Shown piece after piece: positions 34,968 to 45,596 of a stretch of DNA of 64,000 nt (position 1 is the first letter of the stretch; the number at the start of each line of letters is the position of its first letter). The stretch spans positions 88,868 through 152,867 of the forward strand of contig JANQLO010000019.1 of the NCBI GenBank assembly GCA_028280505.1, read 5' to 3'. Under the pieces are notes generated by a model, which worked only from the letters and a program-made list of their open reading frames with translations, had not been told where the DNA came from and made no database searches. The translations under genes and the position numbers were made by a program. The stretch is from Chromatiales bacterium (GTDB taxonomy: Bacteria > Pseudomonadota > Gammaproteobacteria > Chromatiales > Chromatiaceae).

Positions 34968-37466
34968 ATGATACGGGGATTGACCATGATGACGGGTATG
35001 AAGGCGGGATTTCCCGCCGGCAATCGGCAAGCGATTCTGGCGAGTGCTTTGGTGGTGGTTACCGCACTGACTTCCGCGTTTACAGCGACGCCCGCCCGGG
35101 CTCAGCAAGCGGGGAATTCGACCCCGATGATGACACAACTGCAGTCGGAAAAACGCTTCGACATTCCGGCGCAGCCGCTGACCGACGCGCTCGTCGCCTT
35201 CGGCCGGCAGTCCGGCATTCAGGTTACGGTCGATGGAACACTTGCGCGTCACCGCTCCTCTCCCGCCGTGCACGGCACGATGAGCGGTGCAGAAGCCCTC
35301 ACCCGCCTTCTCGCCGGCAGCGGCCTCACCTATATCGTCGCGGACGAAACGACAGTCGCGATCGAAAAGCCGGGCCAGCAAAGCGACGCCGGCCCGATCG
35401 TGCTCGGTCCGATCACGGTGGAAGGCAAAACAGGGTCAGCCTACGGACCGGTTGACGGCTATGTGGCCACACGTAGCGCAACGGCGACCAAGACAGACAC
35501 GCCGATTATCGAAACGCCGCAATCAATCAGTGTCATCTCGCGCGAGGAAATGGATGATCGCGACGTTCGTGATGTCGGGGAAGTTGTTTCTTACACCTCC
35601 GGCGTTTTCGCTGGCGGCACCGGTGAAACGAAGTTGTTTGGGGGTAGCAGTGTTCGCATCCGCGGGTTTGGCGGAGGCGGTACCGCGGGGGCCTCCTTCA
35701 ACGAATATCTGGACGGCTTGAAACTGCAGGGCTCCAACTATGTCGTTTCCAACTTCGACCCATGGTTATTTGAGCGTGTCGAAGTCCTCAAAGGCCCCAC
35801 ATCCGTTTTGTTTGGACAGACACAGCCGGGCGGCATCGTCAATATGATCAGCAAGCGTCCCCACGCGGACATGGTCAATGCGATCCGTCTGGGAACCGGC
35901 AATTTCGACCATGGCAATGCGGCACTGGATGTTGGCGGCGAATTGAATGACGAGTGGCGTTTTCGTTTGGTCGGCCTCGGCCTGACGGGAGACACGCAAC
36001 AAGACCACAGTGACCGGAAACGCTCGCTCGTGGCTCCGGCGTTGCATTGGACAGACGGCAGGACGGACCTCACCTTACTGTCACATTATCAGCACGATGA
36101 TATTAACGCTTCGATATTGAGCATTATTCCGCGTGACGGCGTCTTCTCAAATCCCAATGGGCGTGTACCGCTGAGTTTTCGAGTGGGCGATCCGGGTTTT
36201 GAGTTCTGGGACCGAACAACCTGGTCAATCGGCTATCTATTCAGCCATAGCATTAATGACAGTCTGACGTTTAGGCAGAATCTGCGCTACACGAAGAACA
36301 AGCAAAACTCCAGGTGGATTTACCGCTCCTCCCTGGATTCCGACCAACGCACACTCAACCGCCGAAGCTTTGCATCCGAAGAGGACAGCCGGATTCTATC
36401 GCTCGACAATCAGCTTGAGTGGAAAACAACCACAGGCATAGCTGAACACACTTTGTTGGCGGGTTTTGACTATCAGAATTTCTCGGACGAAGGGCGTGCG
36501 GCCGGCGGAGCGGCGCCCACGATCGATTTGTTCGCACCCGTCTATTATCAAACGATCCCAGCATCAACTTCGGTTTTTTGGGATGACGAAGACGATATAC
36601 GTCAATTGGGTTTTTATTTGCAGGATCAGATCAAGATTGGTTCTTTGTCGCTACTCGTCGGCGGCCGTTATGATGACGCAAAAACCTCAAGTAAAGACAA
36701 CCTCGGCATGACGACCATCACGGAATCGGATCACGAATTCACGGGACGCGTCGGCGCCATCTACAGTTTTGCCAATGGTTTTGCACCCTATGCGAGCTAC
36801 ACGGAGTCTTTCGAGCCTGTTAGCGGCACCGCTTTTGACGGTTCTCGATTTGAACCGACGAAAGGTGAACAATATGAGGTCGGTGTCAAATATCAGCCGC
36901 TTGGTGCGGATCATCTCGTTACCGTAGCGGCGTTCGACCTGACACAAACAAACGTGCTAACCGCCGATCCCGTCAATACCGGCTTCAGCATTCAGACGGG
37001 CGAAGTCAGAACACGCGGCATCGAGGTCGAAGGCAAAATCAGCCTCAGTAAAAACTTGGATGTTACGGCCGCGTATACATTTCTTGATGACGAAGTGACC
37101 CAAAGCAACAATGGCGACGAAGGCAATCGGCGCGCACAGATTCCTCAAAACAGCGCGTCTTTCTGGGCGCACTATTCTATACCGGACGGACCACTCTCCG
37201 GAATCGCTCTGGGGGTTGGCGTACGGCACACAGGTAAGACACAGGGCGATAGGGGAAACACGTTCTCTGTTCCCAGTTATACGCTTGTCGACTTCGCATT
37301 CAGTTATGATTTAGCGCAAAGTCCTCTCGGGCTAAAAGGCTTGAGCGCGAATGTCGGCGTCAATAATCTGTTCGACAAATACTATATAGCGTCGTGCTTC
37401 GCCGACCACAGTTGCTACCTCGGACAAGAACGAACCATCCGGGGCTCGCTCCGGTACACCTGGTGA
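34968..37466 (+). CDS. TonB-dependent siderophore receptor with STN domain (hydroxamate type)
   Basis: 832 residues: signal peptide ending at ARA, STN domain (about 63-130: FDIPAQPLTDALVAFGRQSG), plug with TDTPIIETPQSISVISREEM and VEVLKGPTSVLFGQTQPGGI, and barrel. Near the end a cysteine pair (ASCFADHSCYLG) and RYTW terminus are typical of FhuA/FoxA/FhuE-type hydroxamate receptors. The STN domain should signal to the FecR immediately upstream. The barrel half uses more A/T than the neighbouring genes. Confidence 0.93.
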   Translation: MIRGLTMMTGMKAGFPAGNRQAILASALVVVTALTSAFTATPARAQQAGNSTPMMTQLQSEKRFDIPAQPLTDALVAFGRQSGIQVTVDGTLARHRSSPAVHGTMSGAEALTRLLAGSGLTYIVADETTVAIEKPGQQSDAGPIVLGPITVEGKTGSAYGPVDGYVATRSATATKTDTPIIETPQSISVISREEMDDRDVRDVGEVVSYTSGVFAGGTGETKLFGGSSVRIRGFGGGGTAGASFNEYLDGLKLQGSNYVVSNFDPWLFERVEVLKGPTSVLFGQTQPGGIVNMISKRPHADMVNAIRLGTGNFDHGNAALDVGGELNDEWRFRLVGLGLTGDTQQDHSDRKRSLVAPALHWTDGRTDLTLLSHYQHDDINASILSIIPRDGVFSNPNGRVPLSFRVGDPGFEFWDRTTWSIGYLFSHSINDSLTFRQNLRYTKNKQNSRWIYRSSLDSDQRTLNRRSFASEEDSRILSLDNQLEWKTTTGIAEHTLLAGFDYQNFSDEGRAAGGAAPTIDLFAPVYYQTIPASTSVFWDDEDDIRQLGFYLQDQIKIGSLSLLVGGRYDDAKTSSKDNLGMTTITESDHEFTGRVGAIYSFANGFAPYASYTESFEPVSGTAFDGSRFEPTKGEQYEVGVKYQPLGADHLVTVAAFDLTQTNVLTADPVNTGFSIQTGEVRTRGIEVEGKISLSKNLDVTAAYTFLDDEVTQSNNGDEGNRRAQIPQNSASFWAHYSIPDGPLSGIALGVGVRHTGKTQGDRGNTFSVPSYTLVDFAFSYDLAQSPLGLKGLSANVGVNNLFDKYYIASCFADHSCYLGQERTIRGSLRYTW

Positions 37467-37517
37467 AAACCTGCGACGCAAACTGCCTCCAGGCTCCGGT
37501 GAGAAAATCAAAGGAAT

Positions 37518-37668
37518 CAAAGGGGTCGGTTTCGATTGATCTGACAAGAAACCAAGGAAAAACTAACCCTCGATCTCAGGCACCAAACAAGGATTTTCAA
37601 TGCCCAGACCACGACGCTTCACCCTACCCGCTACCCGCAGTACGTGATTGTGCGGGGAAACAATCGCC
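37518..37668 (+). pseudogene. Remnant of a RAYT element (left end and first codons)
   Basis: 37518-37541 repeats the RAYT left end with one change (GGTCGGTT for GGTCAGTT). From 37600 the sequence follows the transposase start (MPRPRRF versus MPRPPRF) but a one-base loss shifts the frame; the conserved TTGTGCGGGGAAACAATCG is still readable. Homology stops at 37668. This is a decayed, truncated copy. Confidence 0.8.
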
Positions 37669-37677
37669 CCCTTTAAT

Positions 37678-37884
37678 CCACCACAGTCCGAGCATCCGGC
37701 GCAGCAACCATGCATAGCCCGCCTGCAAGCTCGCCATTGCGCGATTCACCGAGCGCCACAGACGTCGTGCCCGACCCCCGATAGCGACCCGGCGAGCGGC
37801 CGGAATGAGCGTCAGAACGACCGGCATGGACAGCACCGCACCGCTGATCGCCGCTATACGCACCAATGCGGCTGGCCGTTCTCG
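37678..37884 (-). pseudogene. Possible remnant of an RND-type transporter
   Basis: Within a longer minus frame, about 69 codons give VRIAAISGAVLSMPVVLTLI, then RRLWRSVNRAMASLQAGYAW and LLRRML. This is like the segment around the end of the fourth helix of HAE1/RND permeases (VSLTLTPALCARLL, then a basic loop and GYxxxLRxxL). The rest of the gene is missing. It abuts the RAYT remnant. Weak assignment. Confidence 0.35.
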
Positions 37885-38139
37885 CCTGCTTGATCGGTAT
37901 GGAGTCGGGCCAGATTGACCGGCATCGCGGCAGTGGTATTTCCGCAGATTGAATCGGGTACCGAACCGCCGCAACCGCAGCGTCGGCAAGGTTTCTACAG
38001 TTTTTGGGCGGTATCGAAGAATCCACCCTATTTGATGACTGCATCGCGGCAAATTTGGCAAAAATCCGCCGCCCGTCGTGATCCGATACCGCTGAAGCTC
38101 ATGTTGGCCGTTCCCATTGAAACGACCTTCGTATATATT

Positions 38140-38158
38140 GATACTAATTATCATTCGC
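38140..38158. promoter_or_regulatory. Fur-box-like site before AraC gene
   Basis: GATACTAATTATCATTCGC agrees with the Fur consensus at 14 of 19 positions by eye and ends 34 bases before the ATG at 38193. Confidence 0.55.
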
Positions 38159-38192
38159 ATTAAACAGGCCACCATTGGGATTCGCACCGAGG

Positions 38193-39023
38193 ATGAAATC
38201 GAGCGTCGATCGGATCATCCCGATAGACCCGGTTTCATTTTTACAATTCGAATATATGACGGTCGATCTGTGGCGAGTCGAGGCGATGCCCGGTGCAAGC
38301 GGGCAGTACGTCTCGCCGGACCCGCGGTTCGTGATTTTCTTCGACGGAGCGTCAATCCTCTTCGACCAAACCGACGGCGCATCCGCCGCCGGACACTCCG
38401 TACTGTTCGTACCCGCCGGTATGCCCCTGAACGGGCGGCTCGCGACGGTCAGGTGCCTTGAACATATCGATATTCATGTCGACGAAGCATGGCTCAGACG
38501 TATCGTCGGCAATTCAACAAGGCTCGACACCGCGCTATTCCTACCAAAAAGCCTTGACCTGGAAAGATTGTGCATACTGCTGGCGGAAGAGTGCCGACAG
38601 CAGAAACGGCCGCAGGGATATGCCGAGGCGCTCGCGTGTTGCGTGATCCATGAAGTTTTCCACCTTGGAAGGCAACAGCAGGCGTCAAAAAACGCTCCGG
38701 TCTGGCTCGGTCAGATCACCGAACATGTACACAATCGCCTGGACACTCCACCCAAGATTGACGAACTCGCCAAAATCGCAGGCATGTCTCGGTCCCGGTT
38801 CTCGCGACGGTTCAAGGAGCTGGCGGGCCAGCCGCCTCAGCAGTGGATCATGGACACCCGTATCAACGAAGCTCAGCGGCTCATGATGGAAGGCGCTCTT
38901 CTGTCTCGGGTTGCGCAAGAAACCGGTTTCGCAGATCAAGCCCATTTCAGCCGCTGCTTCCGACGGGCGACGGGCATATCACCCGGCCGATGGGTAAAAC
39001 GGCACAATCTTTCAAAAACGTAG
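38193..39023 (+). CDS. AraC-family transcriptional regulator
   Basis: 276 residues from ATG 38193 (a TTG at 38175 is an alternative six codons upstream). The N-terminal part is a cupin-type sensor (VIFFDGASILFDQTDGASAA, then HSVLFVPAGMPLNG). The C-terminal double helix-turn-helix is clear: KIDELAKIAGMSRSRFSRRF and LLSRVAQETGFADQAHFSRC with ATGISPGRW. Its closest neighbour downstream is a siderophore receptor (39118) on the same strand, 94 bases away, which is the likely target. Confidence 0.85.
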   Translation: MKSSVDRIIPIDPVSFLQFEYMTVDLWRVEAMPGASGQYVSPDPRFVIFFDGASILFDQTDGASAAGHSVLFVPAGMPLNGRLATVRCLEHIDIHVDEAWLRRIVGNSTRLDTALFLPKSLDLERLCILLAEECRQQKRPQGYAEALACCVIHEVFHLGRQQQASKNAPVWLGQITEHVHNRLDTPPKIDELAKIAGMSRSRFSRRFKELAGQPPQQWIMDTRINEAQRLMMEGALLSRVAQETGFADQAHFSRCFRRATGISPGRWVKRHNLSKT

Positions 39024-39117
39024 ATGTTCGTTCAATACACGTATCCCTTGCCGGTTTAGCGTCCGGATTTTGAACGCACGACCGGTGGCGGCATCGAAAC
39101 CGGTGCTCTGAGGGGGA

Positions 39118-41268
39118 ATGGAGAAAATGATCGAAACGACTGCGGTACGGGTGTCCGTCGGGATGTTCGCCGCGACGGCCATGCTGTCTGTGACGCTGAC
39201 CGGGTTTGCCCTGGCGCAAAACAACGACAATAAATTGGTTCTTGACCCGTTGATCGTTTTGGGTAACCAGGAAGATGCGACCGGTTCAATTGTAGACTCG
39301 AACAATCCGCCGACCGTTACCGGATCGAAGATCCCAGTGTTCGCCAACGAGGTTCCGCAATCGCTTTCGATTCTCGGTCGTGAGGATCTGGAAAGGTTCA
39401 ATGCCGACCGGGTTTCCGAAACACTCCGCTACACGCCCGGGGTGACGACTGACGTCTTCGGCGACGACGAGGATTATGATTGGCTTCTGGTTCGCGGCTT
39501 CAAGGCCGATCAAACCGGGGTTTTCCTAGACAATGCGCAGAACCTGGCGTTCGCGTTCGGATCTTTCTACATAGACCCTTATGCGCTTGAACGCATTGAG
39601 GTGTTGAGAGGGCCGTCTTCCGCCCTGTATGGTGGTTCGAATCCGGGCGGTATCGTCAACTATGTTTCCAAAAGACCCGGAGACCGTATTCGCGAGGTCA
39701 TTCTTGGCATCGATGACGCCCCTGCGGGATCCATCAGTTTCGACTACGGCGATCCTCTCGGCAACGGCCAGGCGTACAGAGTGGCCGGTCGATTCAAGGC
39801 CGGCGAAAAGTACGACGACTTCAACGAAGGCGTTCGCGGAACCCTCGCGCCGTCGTACAAATTCGTAGCAGGTGCGGCAACCGAGGTCACCTTACTCGCC
39901 AATCTTCATATCGCCGACGAGCAACACAACGGCAGCACGTTCCTACCTTACGCCGGCACGGTGACAGCGACAGATGAGTTCGGCTTTATCGACCAGGATG
40001 CCAACTTCTCCGACCCCGATTGGGATAACTATTCAAGAGAACAGTTTTCAGCTTCGGCCATCATCGAACACACCTTCGCCAACGATTTCACTTTGACCGG
40101 TATCGGGCGTGTCGGCATCGCGAGCGTCGAGGAACGCTACTACTATCCTTTCGGGTATGCCGGGTTCTCCGCCACACCGACCGACGATGTCGGAACGCTC
40201 AGTCTCATCGCCTTCGAGCACGATACCCTTACGCGGACAGCCCAAACCGACATCCGCTATTACGGGATCATCGAAACGGGCACCGTGGAGCATGACCTGC
40301 TCTTTGGCATCGACGCGCGATATTATTGGCTGGATGAAACACAAGCCGCCGGCTTTGGGTCCAACCAGGTGGTAAACCCGACCGCCCCCGGCACCCCCTC
40401 TCTCGGGGCCCCCTACCAGGATGCAACAACGACACAGTCCCAGGTCGGCTTCTACTTCCAGGACCAACTCCGCTTCGGCGACGGGTGGATCGTGACAGGG
40501 AATATTCGTCGCGATTTTGCCGATACCGAGCAGGACGGAAGCGCCGGCTTCTCCCGCGACGACAGCGAGAGTTCCTACCGTGGCGCCGTCGCGTACGCCT
40601 TCGAAAACGGAATCACGCCTTACCTTACATACTCGACCTTCTTCAATCCTCTCATGGCCTCGCCCGCGAACGGCGTGACCGAACCCGAATTCGGTGAGCA
40701 GTTCGAAACCGGACTGAAATGGGCCCCTGAAGGCAAAGCCTATCGTCTCTCCGCCGCGTTGTTCCAAATCGATCGAGAAAACGTCGTGACCGGCGTCTTC
40801 CCGAACTTCGACCAGTTGGGCGAAGTCCGTTCCAAAGGTTTCGAGTTTGAAGGCGGATACGATTTTGGAACGGGGCTTTCAGTCGCCGGAGCCGCTACAT
40901 TCCTTGATGCTGAGATCAGGGAAGACTCTAACGCCGCGCTCATCGGCAAAACACCGACCTTGATCCCGGAACACCAGATCTCGGCCCGCATAGATTATGC
41001 TTTTCCGGGATCCTTGAGCGGCCTGTCGGTCGGTGCCGGCGTTCGACATCTCGGCGAGAGTTTTGCAAACATGTCGAATACGTTGAAAGTTTCGGACTCT
41101 ACGATCTTCGATGTCTTTGGTGCATACGAGATCACCAAGAACGCGGCGCTGAACCTGACGGCAACGAACATCGCCGATAAACGCTACGTCACCGGTTGTG
41201 AGAGCGAATTCGTGTGTTCTTATGGCTCCGGACGGGAGATCAAGCTTACGCTCAAGTCGACATGGTAG
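39118..41268 (+). CDS. TonB-dependent siderophore receptor without STN domain
   Basis: 716 residues: signal peptide (VGMFAATAMLSVTLTGFALA), short N-terminus with a TonB-box-like LDPLIVLGN, plug (EVPQSLSILGREDLERF, IEVLRGPSSALYGGSNPGGI) and barrel ending TW. The near-terminal pair in VTGCESEFVCSYGSG resembles FhuA-like hydroxamate receptors. With no STN domain it is not expected to use a FecIR pair; control by the AraC regulator just upstream is consistent. Confidence 0.92.
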   Translation: MEKMIETTAVRVSVGMFAATAMLSVTLTGFALAQNNDNKLVLDPLIVLGNQEDATGSIVDSNNPPTVTGSKIPVFANEVPQSLSILGREDLERFNADRVSETLRYTPGVTTDVFGDDEDYDWLLVRGFKADQTGVFLDNAQNLAFAFGSFYIDPYALERIEVLRGPSSALYGGSNPGGIVNYVSKRPGDRIREVILGIDDAPAGSISFDYGDPLGNGQAYRVAGRFKAGEKYDDFNEGVRGTLAPSYKFVAGAATEVTLLANLHIADEQHNGSTFLPYAGTVTATDEFGFIDQDANFSDPDWDNYSREQFSASAIIEHTFANDFTLTGIGRVGIASVEERYYYPFGYAGFSATPTDDVGTLSLIAFEHDTLTRTAQTDIRYYGIIETGTVEHDLLFGIDARYYWLDETQAAGFGSNQVVNPTAPGTPSLGAPYQDATTTQSQVGFYFQDQLRFGDGWIVTGNIRRDFADTEQDGSAGFSRDDSESSYRGAVAYAFENGITPYLTYSTFFNPLMASPANGVTEPEFGEQFETGLKWAPEGKAYRLSAALFQIDRENVVTGVFPNFDQLGEVRSKGFEFEGGYDFGTGLSVAGAATFLDAEIREDSNAALIGKTPTLIPEHQISARIDYAFPGSLSGLSVGAGVRHLGESFANMSNTLKVSDSTIFDVFGAYEITKNAALNLTATNIADKRYVTGCESEFVCSYGSGREIKLTLKSTW

Positions 41269-41976
41269 ATTATCAACAGCGCCGACTTGCGAGGCTTGCG
41301 CAACAGAAACGAAGTAGATAGTCAAAATACCCGCGTAGTTCTTGTCGTTGTACTGGGGATGGGATTGCGGCCGTGATGCACTCGATGACGCGATGGCATG
41401 CTCTCATGACCGCTTCGAACCATCGCGGAAATCTCCTGATCACCTCGTATGCAACGCGTTCCGATACAGCGGCATCATGGTTTCGGCGAACAGGATCACG
41501 AAAGGATTGAAGCCCAGCATCGCCATTGACAGGTAAAACGGCAAGGGTAACGAAATTGATCAGCGTGTCACCGGGCAATTGAGCTTCAGGTGTTTGCGAA
41601 ACGTTAACAGGTTGACTAATAAATAGCCGCCCATAAGCGTCCGGCACACCATAGCGCCCACTTAACCCATCGCGCCGTAAAACAGTGCACAGCGACAGCA
41701 TCATACAAACCCTCTAATATCCAATACTGAATAAGGAAGGGCCGCCTATTCTCTAAATAAGCAGTCCTTTTCGTATGACGAACCAGGGAGGAAAAAGAGC
41801 AACGTACAATATCGCTCGATAATCCCTCTGTCCTCGGTTTTACCTTGTCGCTGTGAGATTACTTGGATCATAAGTGGGTCTACGCAGTACTATTGCCACA
41901 TATATCGAACGGTAGTGCTTATCGATCTTGCCATAGACGAGGTAGCTCTGATCTGACCCCACTTTTCCTTTATTGC
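41269..41976. other. Decayed region between two convergent receptor genes
   Basis: About 700 bases. A minus-strand stretch (41340-41700) still reads as membrane-protein fragments in changing frames (MGGYLLVNLLTFRKHLKLNC, then stop, LPLPFYLSMAMLGFNPFVIL) so it looks like a broken gene of unknown family. Near 41951 is GATCTGACCCCACTTTT, similar in type to RAYT/REP ends but not the same as the ends at 26135. Base composition turns AT-rich here. Confidence 0.45.
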
Positions 41977-44409
41977 CTACCAGTCGTACCGTAATCTTAA
42001 AGAGGCTTCTCGACCGGCATCTGGCACACAAAAGCCATAACGCCCGTTGTAGCAGGAGTAAGTCTCTTTATCGAACAGGTTGCGTACATTTAAATTGGCA
42101 GTGATATTCTGAATATTGTATTCAAGATTGAAATCGGCAATGGTTTTTGATTCGTGAAAAAGTGGGGTTGTTTGAGCGGGTGTACCTTGGTCTCGATAGC
42201 CGTAAACGCGTTTTCCCACATAGCGCACGCCGGAACCCAGCGACAAACCTGGGATAATATCGTCGTATCTTACCCAGAGAGATGCCGAGTTCTTGGGGGA
42301 CTGCTCACGCTCCAGACCCTGCAAATCAGTATCTCGCGTATATTCGGAATCCAAGTAAGCATAAGCAGCCATCAATCGCCAGTGCTTACCGATCTGTACC
42401 GTGCTTTCTAATTCGAAACCTCGTGAGCGCGTTTGTCCGGTCTGTGTTTGTTCACCGGGGACACCAGGGACACCCGTCAGAGTATTATTTTGCTCTAGCT
42501 CATAAGCGGAGAGAGTCACCAATGAACGATCATCTGGTGTTGCCCACTTGATACCGATTTCATATTGTTTACTCGTTACAGGTTTAAATACTTCTCCGGT
42601 AAAGAAATCGGTGCCAGCAGCGGGAAAAAACGATTCTGCATAACTGAAATAAGGCGACAAGCCATGGGGTGCTTTATACAACAACCCAATATTCCAGGTA
42701 GACGCAGAATCCGATTGACGGTTATCGTCAACTTTCGACTTGGCCTTATCTCGCCGGCCACCTAGGTTGATTAACCAGCGATCCGTTACTTTGATTTGGT
42801 CTTGCACATACAGGCCCAATTGCGAAGCGCGAATCTTCTCTGTAGATGTACTACCAGGCTGTTCAAACCCAGTATCATAAACCGGATTGAAAATATCGAG
42901 TGTTGGCGCCACAGAAAAACCCGTTTCGCTCGTTTCTTTGTCCCGTTGGTGATCTACGCCAAATAGCAAATCATGCTCAATGGTCCCGGTTGTAAAGGTC
43001 CAAAGAAATTGATTGTCCACGTAAATCTGCCGTACATCACTATTTACAGAATAATTGCCGCGGTTAAGCGTCCTGTTATCCGCTGCCAAGCTGTAACCAA
43101 ATATCCCTTTGTTATCGTACTTTCTGTCCGTATATCTCAGATTTTGGCGAAACCTAAGGTTTGTGCCGAGTTGATGCTGGGTTAATAAGGAAATAGACAG
43201 TTGCTGGTTTTCGTCCTCATCACCTGGGCTGCCGGTAGAGAAGCTTTCTGGCAACTTCCCGTTGGGGTTGCTATCTACTGTACCCGAAGCGGGTAAGAAG
43301 CCGGGGTAAGCTCCGGTTTCGTCCTTTTGAAAACTCGCCAATAATGTCCATTCCGTGTCTTCACTGGGACGCCAAGTCACTGCTGGAGCGACATACAAAC
43401 GATCCTCTTTGCTAAAATCCTGTTGGGCGTCAGAGTCCTGACCCAGTGCAGTAAAGCGATACAGCCATTCGCCAGAAGCGTTTATAGGCCCCCCCAGATC
43501 AATAGCCAGTTGCCGGCGATTATAAGAACCCACGAGAACATCTGTACGGGCAAAAGCTTTGGTTGTTGGGCGTTTCGTCACCGTATTGATCAGGCCACCG
43601 GGCGCTGCACGACCATAGAGAAACGACGCCGGGCCTTTAATTACTTCCACTCGCTCCAAACCGTAAGGTTCAATTTGCACACCAACTTCACCGGAAGGGC
43701 CCGCATTCACCTGCAAGCCATCGCGATATAACCCGCCACCACCGTCGAATATGTCGTAGCCGCGAATACTGATGGTGTCGTAGCGCGTTTCGTCACCATG
43801 CGAGCCAATAACTGCAGCCGTATAACTCAGCGCATCGGTGAGGGATTTCACGTCGCGCCGATCCATTTGCTCGCGCGATACCACCGAGATCGAGCGCGGT
43901 ATTTCCATCAACGGTGTATCTGTTTTCGTCCCCGTCGCACTGCGTTTTGCAACATAACCCTCGACTGGCCCATAGGCCGACTCTTCGGCTTTGCCGATGA
44001 CCTTTACTGGATCAAGCAGCAACACCCCATCCGTTCCCGACTGTTGCAAGGTATAACTCCCATCGGCCTGCCGCCGGGCCAGCAGACCTGTGCCTGACAG
44101 TATCTCAGCCAGGCCGGCATCAACGGTATAACGTCCCTGTAGCCCCGGACTGCTCAGGTTGGTGGTAAGCGAACCATCAATCGCCAAATGAATGCCTGTC
44201 GCTGCGGCAAACCCGTTGAGTACCCGGTCGAGGTTACCTGCCGGGATGTTGTACTCGGCACGCTGGGCCGCCGACGGCTGGGCTTGTATCGTTTGGGCAA
44301 TAGCCGGAAGGGTAAACAGCGTTCCACCGATTCCTACACCAAGGCAGGCGATCATGATAACTTGTGACAAGGTGGCGGATTTAAACATCCGGCGGGCATG
44401 GCTGGGCAT
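41977..44409 (-). CDS. TonB-dependent siderophore receptor with STN domain (AT-rich, probably acquired)
   Basis: 810 residues: signal peptide, STN domain (about 52-120: YNIPAGNLDRVLNGFAAATG), plug (TDTPLMEIPRSISVVSREQM, VEVIKGPASFLYGRAAPGGL), barrel, cysteine pair SCYNGRYGFC near the end and terminal RYDW, the hydroxamate-receptor pattern. The gene and its fecR/fecI partners (44529-46121) are visibly richer in A/T than most of the window, suggesting horizontal transfer as a block. Order fecI-fecR-receptor on the minus strand. Confidence 0.92.
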   Translation of the reverse strand: MPSHARRMFKSATLSQVIMIACLGVGIGGTLFTLPAIAQTIQAQPSAAQRAEYNIPAGNLDRVLNGFAAATGIHLAIDGSLTTNLSSPGLQGRYTVDAGLAEILSGTGLLARRQADGSYTLQQSGTDGVLLLDPVKVIGKAEESAYGPVEGYVAKRSATGTKTDTPLMEIPRSISVVSREQMDRRDVKSLTDALSYTAAVIGSHGDETRYDTISIRGYDIFDGGGGLYRDGLQVNAGPSGEVGVQIEPYGLERVEVIKGPASFLYGRAAPGGLINTVTKRPTTKAFARTDVLVGSYNRRQLAIDLGGPINASGEWLYRFTALGQDSDAQQDFSKEDRLYVAPAVTWRPSEDTEWTLLASFQKDETGAYPGFLPASGTVDSNPNGKLPESFSTGSPGDEDENQQLSISLLTQHQLGTNLRFRQNLRYTDRKYDNKGIFGYSLAADNRTLNRGNYSVNSDVRQIYVDNQFLWTFTTGTIEHDLLFGVDHQRDKETSETGFSVAPTLDIFNPVYDTGFEQPGSTSTEKIRASQLGLYVQDQIKVTDRWLINLGGRRDKAKSKVDDNRQSDSASTWNIGLLYKAPHGLSPYFSYAESFFPAAGTDFFTGEVFKPVTSKQYEIGIKWATPDDRSLVTLSAYELEQNNTLTGVPGVPGEQTQTGQTRSRGFELESTVQIGKHWRLMAAYAYLDSEYTRDTDLQGLEREQSPKNSASLWVRYDDIIPGLSLGSGVRYVGKRVYGYRDQGTPAQTTPLFHESKTIADFNLEYNIQNITANLNVRNLFDKETYSCYNGRYGFCVPDAGREASLRLRYDW

Positions 44410-44528
44410 AGGGGTTTCTCGTTGCGGGTTTATTTGGATTGGCTCGCGTAATTTGTGAGCCGCTACCTGTTATCACGCACGAGAAAGAGAAAGCGCTACG
44501 ATTTTTGAAAAATTAGGTTTTCAAAAAC

Positions 44529-45581
44529 TTAAGGAGCCGTCACGGTCACCCAGTACGGCGTAATCGAGCGCAAACGGATGGGCAATGCACGCGCCAGCGA
44601 TTGCAACACCGCATCCGTGTCGTCTATGGGGTAAACGCCCGAAACAACCAGGTGTTTCACTGCCGGGTCGCAACGCAATATGCCGGTGCGGTAGCGGCTG
44701 AGGTTGGCAATGAAATCGCCCAGCGGCTGGCGTTCCGCCACCAATAGACCGCGCACCCAGGCACCATCGGCCGCTTGAATCGTTTCAGGCGAACCGGCGG
44801 TGCTGGCATTAAAGCGGGCTTTTTGTCCTGCACTCACGCGCAGGCCGTTGCCTTGAATAATCAAATCGCGCGGTGAGAGTTCAACGGCACCCTCAAATAC
44901 TTCGACCTGTACACTGTCTTGCAAATTGTCTCCGGCATCATCCGTGCGGCGAACCGTAAACCGGGTACCGATGGGGCGAATAGTTCCGGCAAAGGTTTCT
45001 ACAATAAACGGCCGGAATGCTGTTGTGGTGTCGACCGCCGTCACCACCTGGATTTCACCGTGATGTAAATAGATGCGACGCGTATCTCGGGTAAATTGCA
45101 GCCCTACTGCGCTGGCGGTATTGAGTGTGATTTCGGTGCCGTCGGGGAGGCTGGCGGTGCGCCTCTCGCCTTTGCCGGTGCGGTAATCGGCCGTGGCGGC
45201 GCGCCATTGCGGCGTTTGCGGTACTTGGTAAGCAACGACACCTACCCCTATTAGCAGGGCCAGGCTACCCAACACCTTACGGCGCTTCATATCCGCAGGC
45301 GAGCGTAATACCCGGCTGGCAATGGCGTCGGGCACTTCAGCAAACGGCTTGTTGACCTTCTGCAGTCTTTGCCAGGCGTGTTGATGCGCCGTGCTGGTGT
45401 TTAGCCAGACATTAAAGTCGTTGTGTTCTTGCTCGGTGACTTCGCCCGACCACAGAATCACCTGCCATTCCAGCGCCTGTTTGTGGAGGTTTTGCTCCGG
45501 CTGGTTGCACGCTGCTTGTGTACGTTCTGCTTCTGGAGAATCGGGCATATCGGCTGTCAGCGGTCGGTCATACTCAGCCAC
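44529..45581 (-). CDS. FecR-type transmembrane sigma regulator
   Basis: 350 residues. DUF4880 N-terminal region (LEWQVILWSGEVTEQEHNDF), membrane helix (VLGSLALLIGVGVVAYQVPQ), FecR domain (RRIYLHHGEIQVVTAVDTTT, IRPIGTRFTVRRTDD) and C-terminal STN-like part (LSRYRTGILRCDPAVKHLVV). It begins 15 bases after fecI and ends 119 bases before its receptor. It should pass the signal of the receptor at 41977 to the sigma factor. Confidence 0.9.
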   Translation of the reverse strand: MAEYDRPLTADMPDSPEAERTQAACNQPEQNLHKQALEWQVILWSGEVTEQEHNDFNVWLNTSTAHQHAWQRLQKVNKPFAEVPDAIASRVLRSPADMKRRKVLGSLALLIGVGVVAYQVPQTPQWRAATADYRTGKGERRTASLPDGTEITLNTASAVGLQFTRDTRRIYLHHGEIQVVTAVDTTTAFRPFIVETFAGTIRPIGTRFTVRRTDDAGDNLQDSVQVEVFEGAVELSPRDLIIQGNGLRVSAGQKARFNASTAGSPETIQAADGAWVRGLLVAERQPLGDFIANLSRYRTGILRCDPAVKHLVVSGVYPIDDTDAVLQSLARALPIRLRSITPYWVTVTAP

Positions 45582-45596
45582 GCTTTACTCGTTTCT

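Noticed and set aside
41946..41970. GATCTGACCCCACTTTT as a fourth RAYT end
   Set aside because: Only the GACCCC core is shared with the true ends at 26135/26947; no partner or transposase trace nearby, so left as a note.
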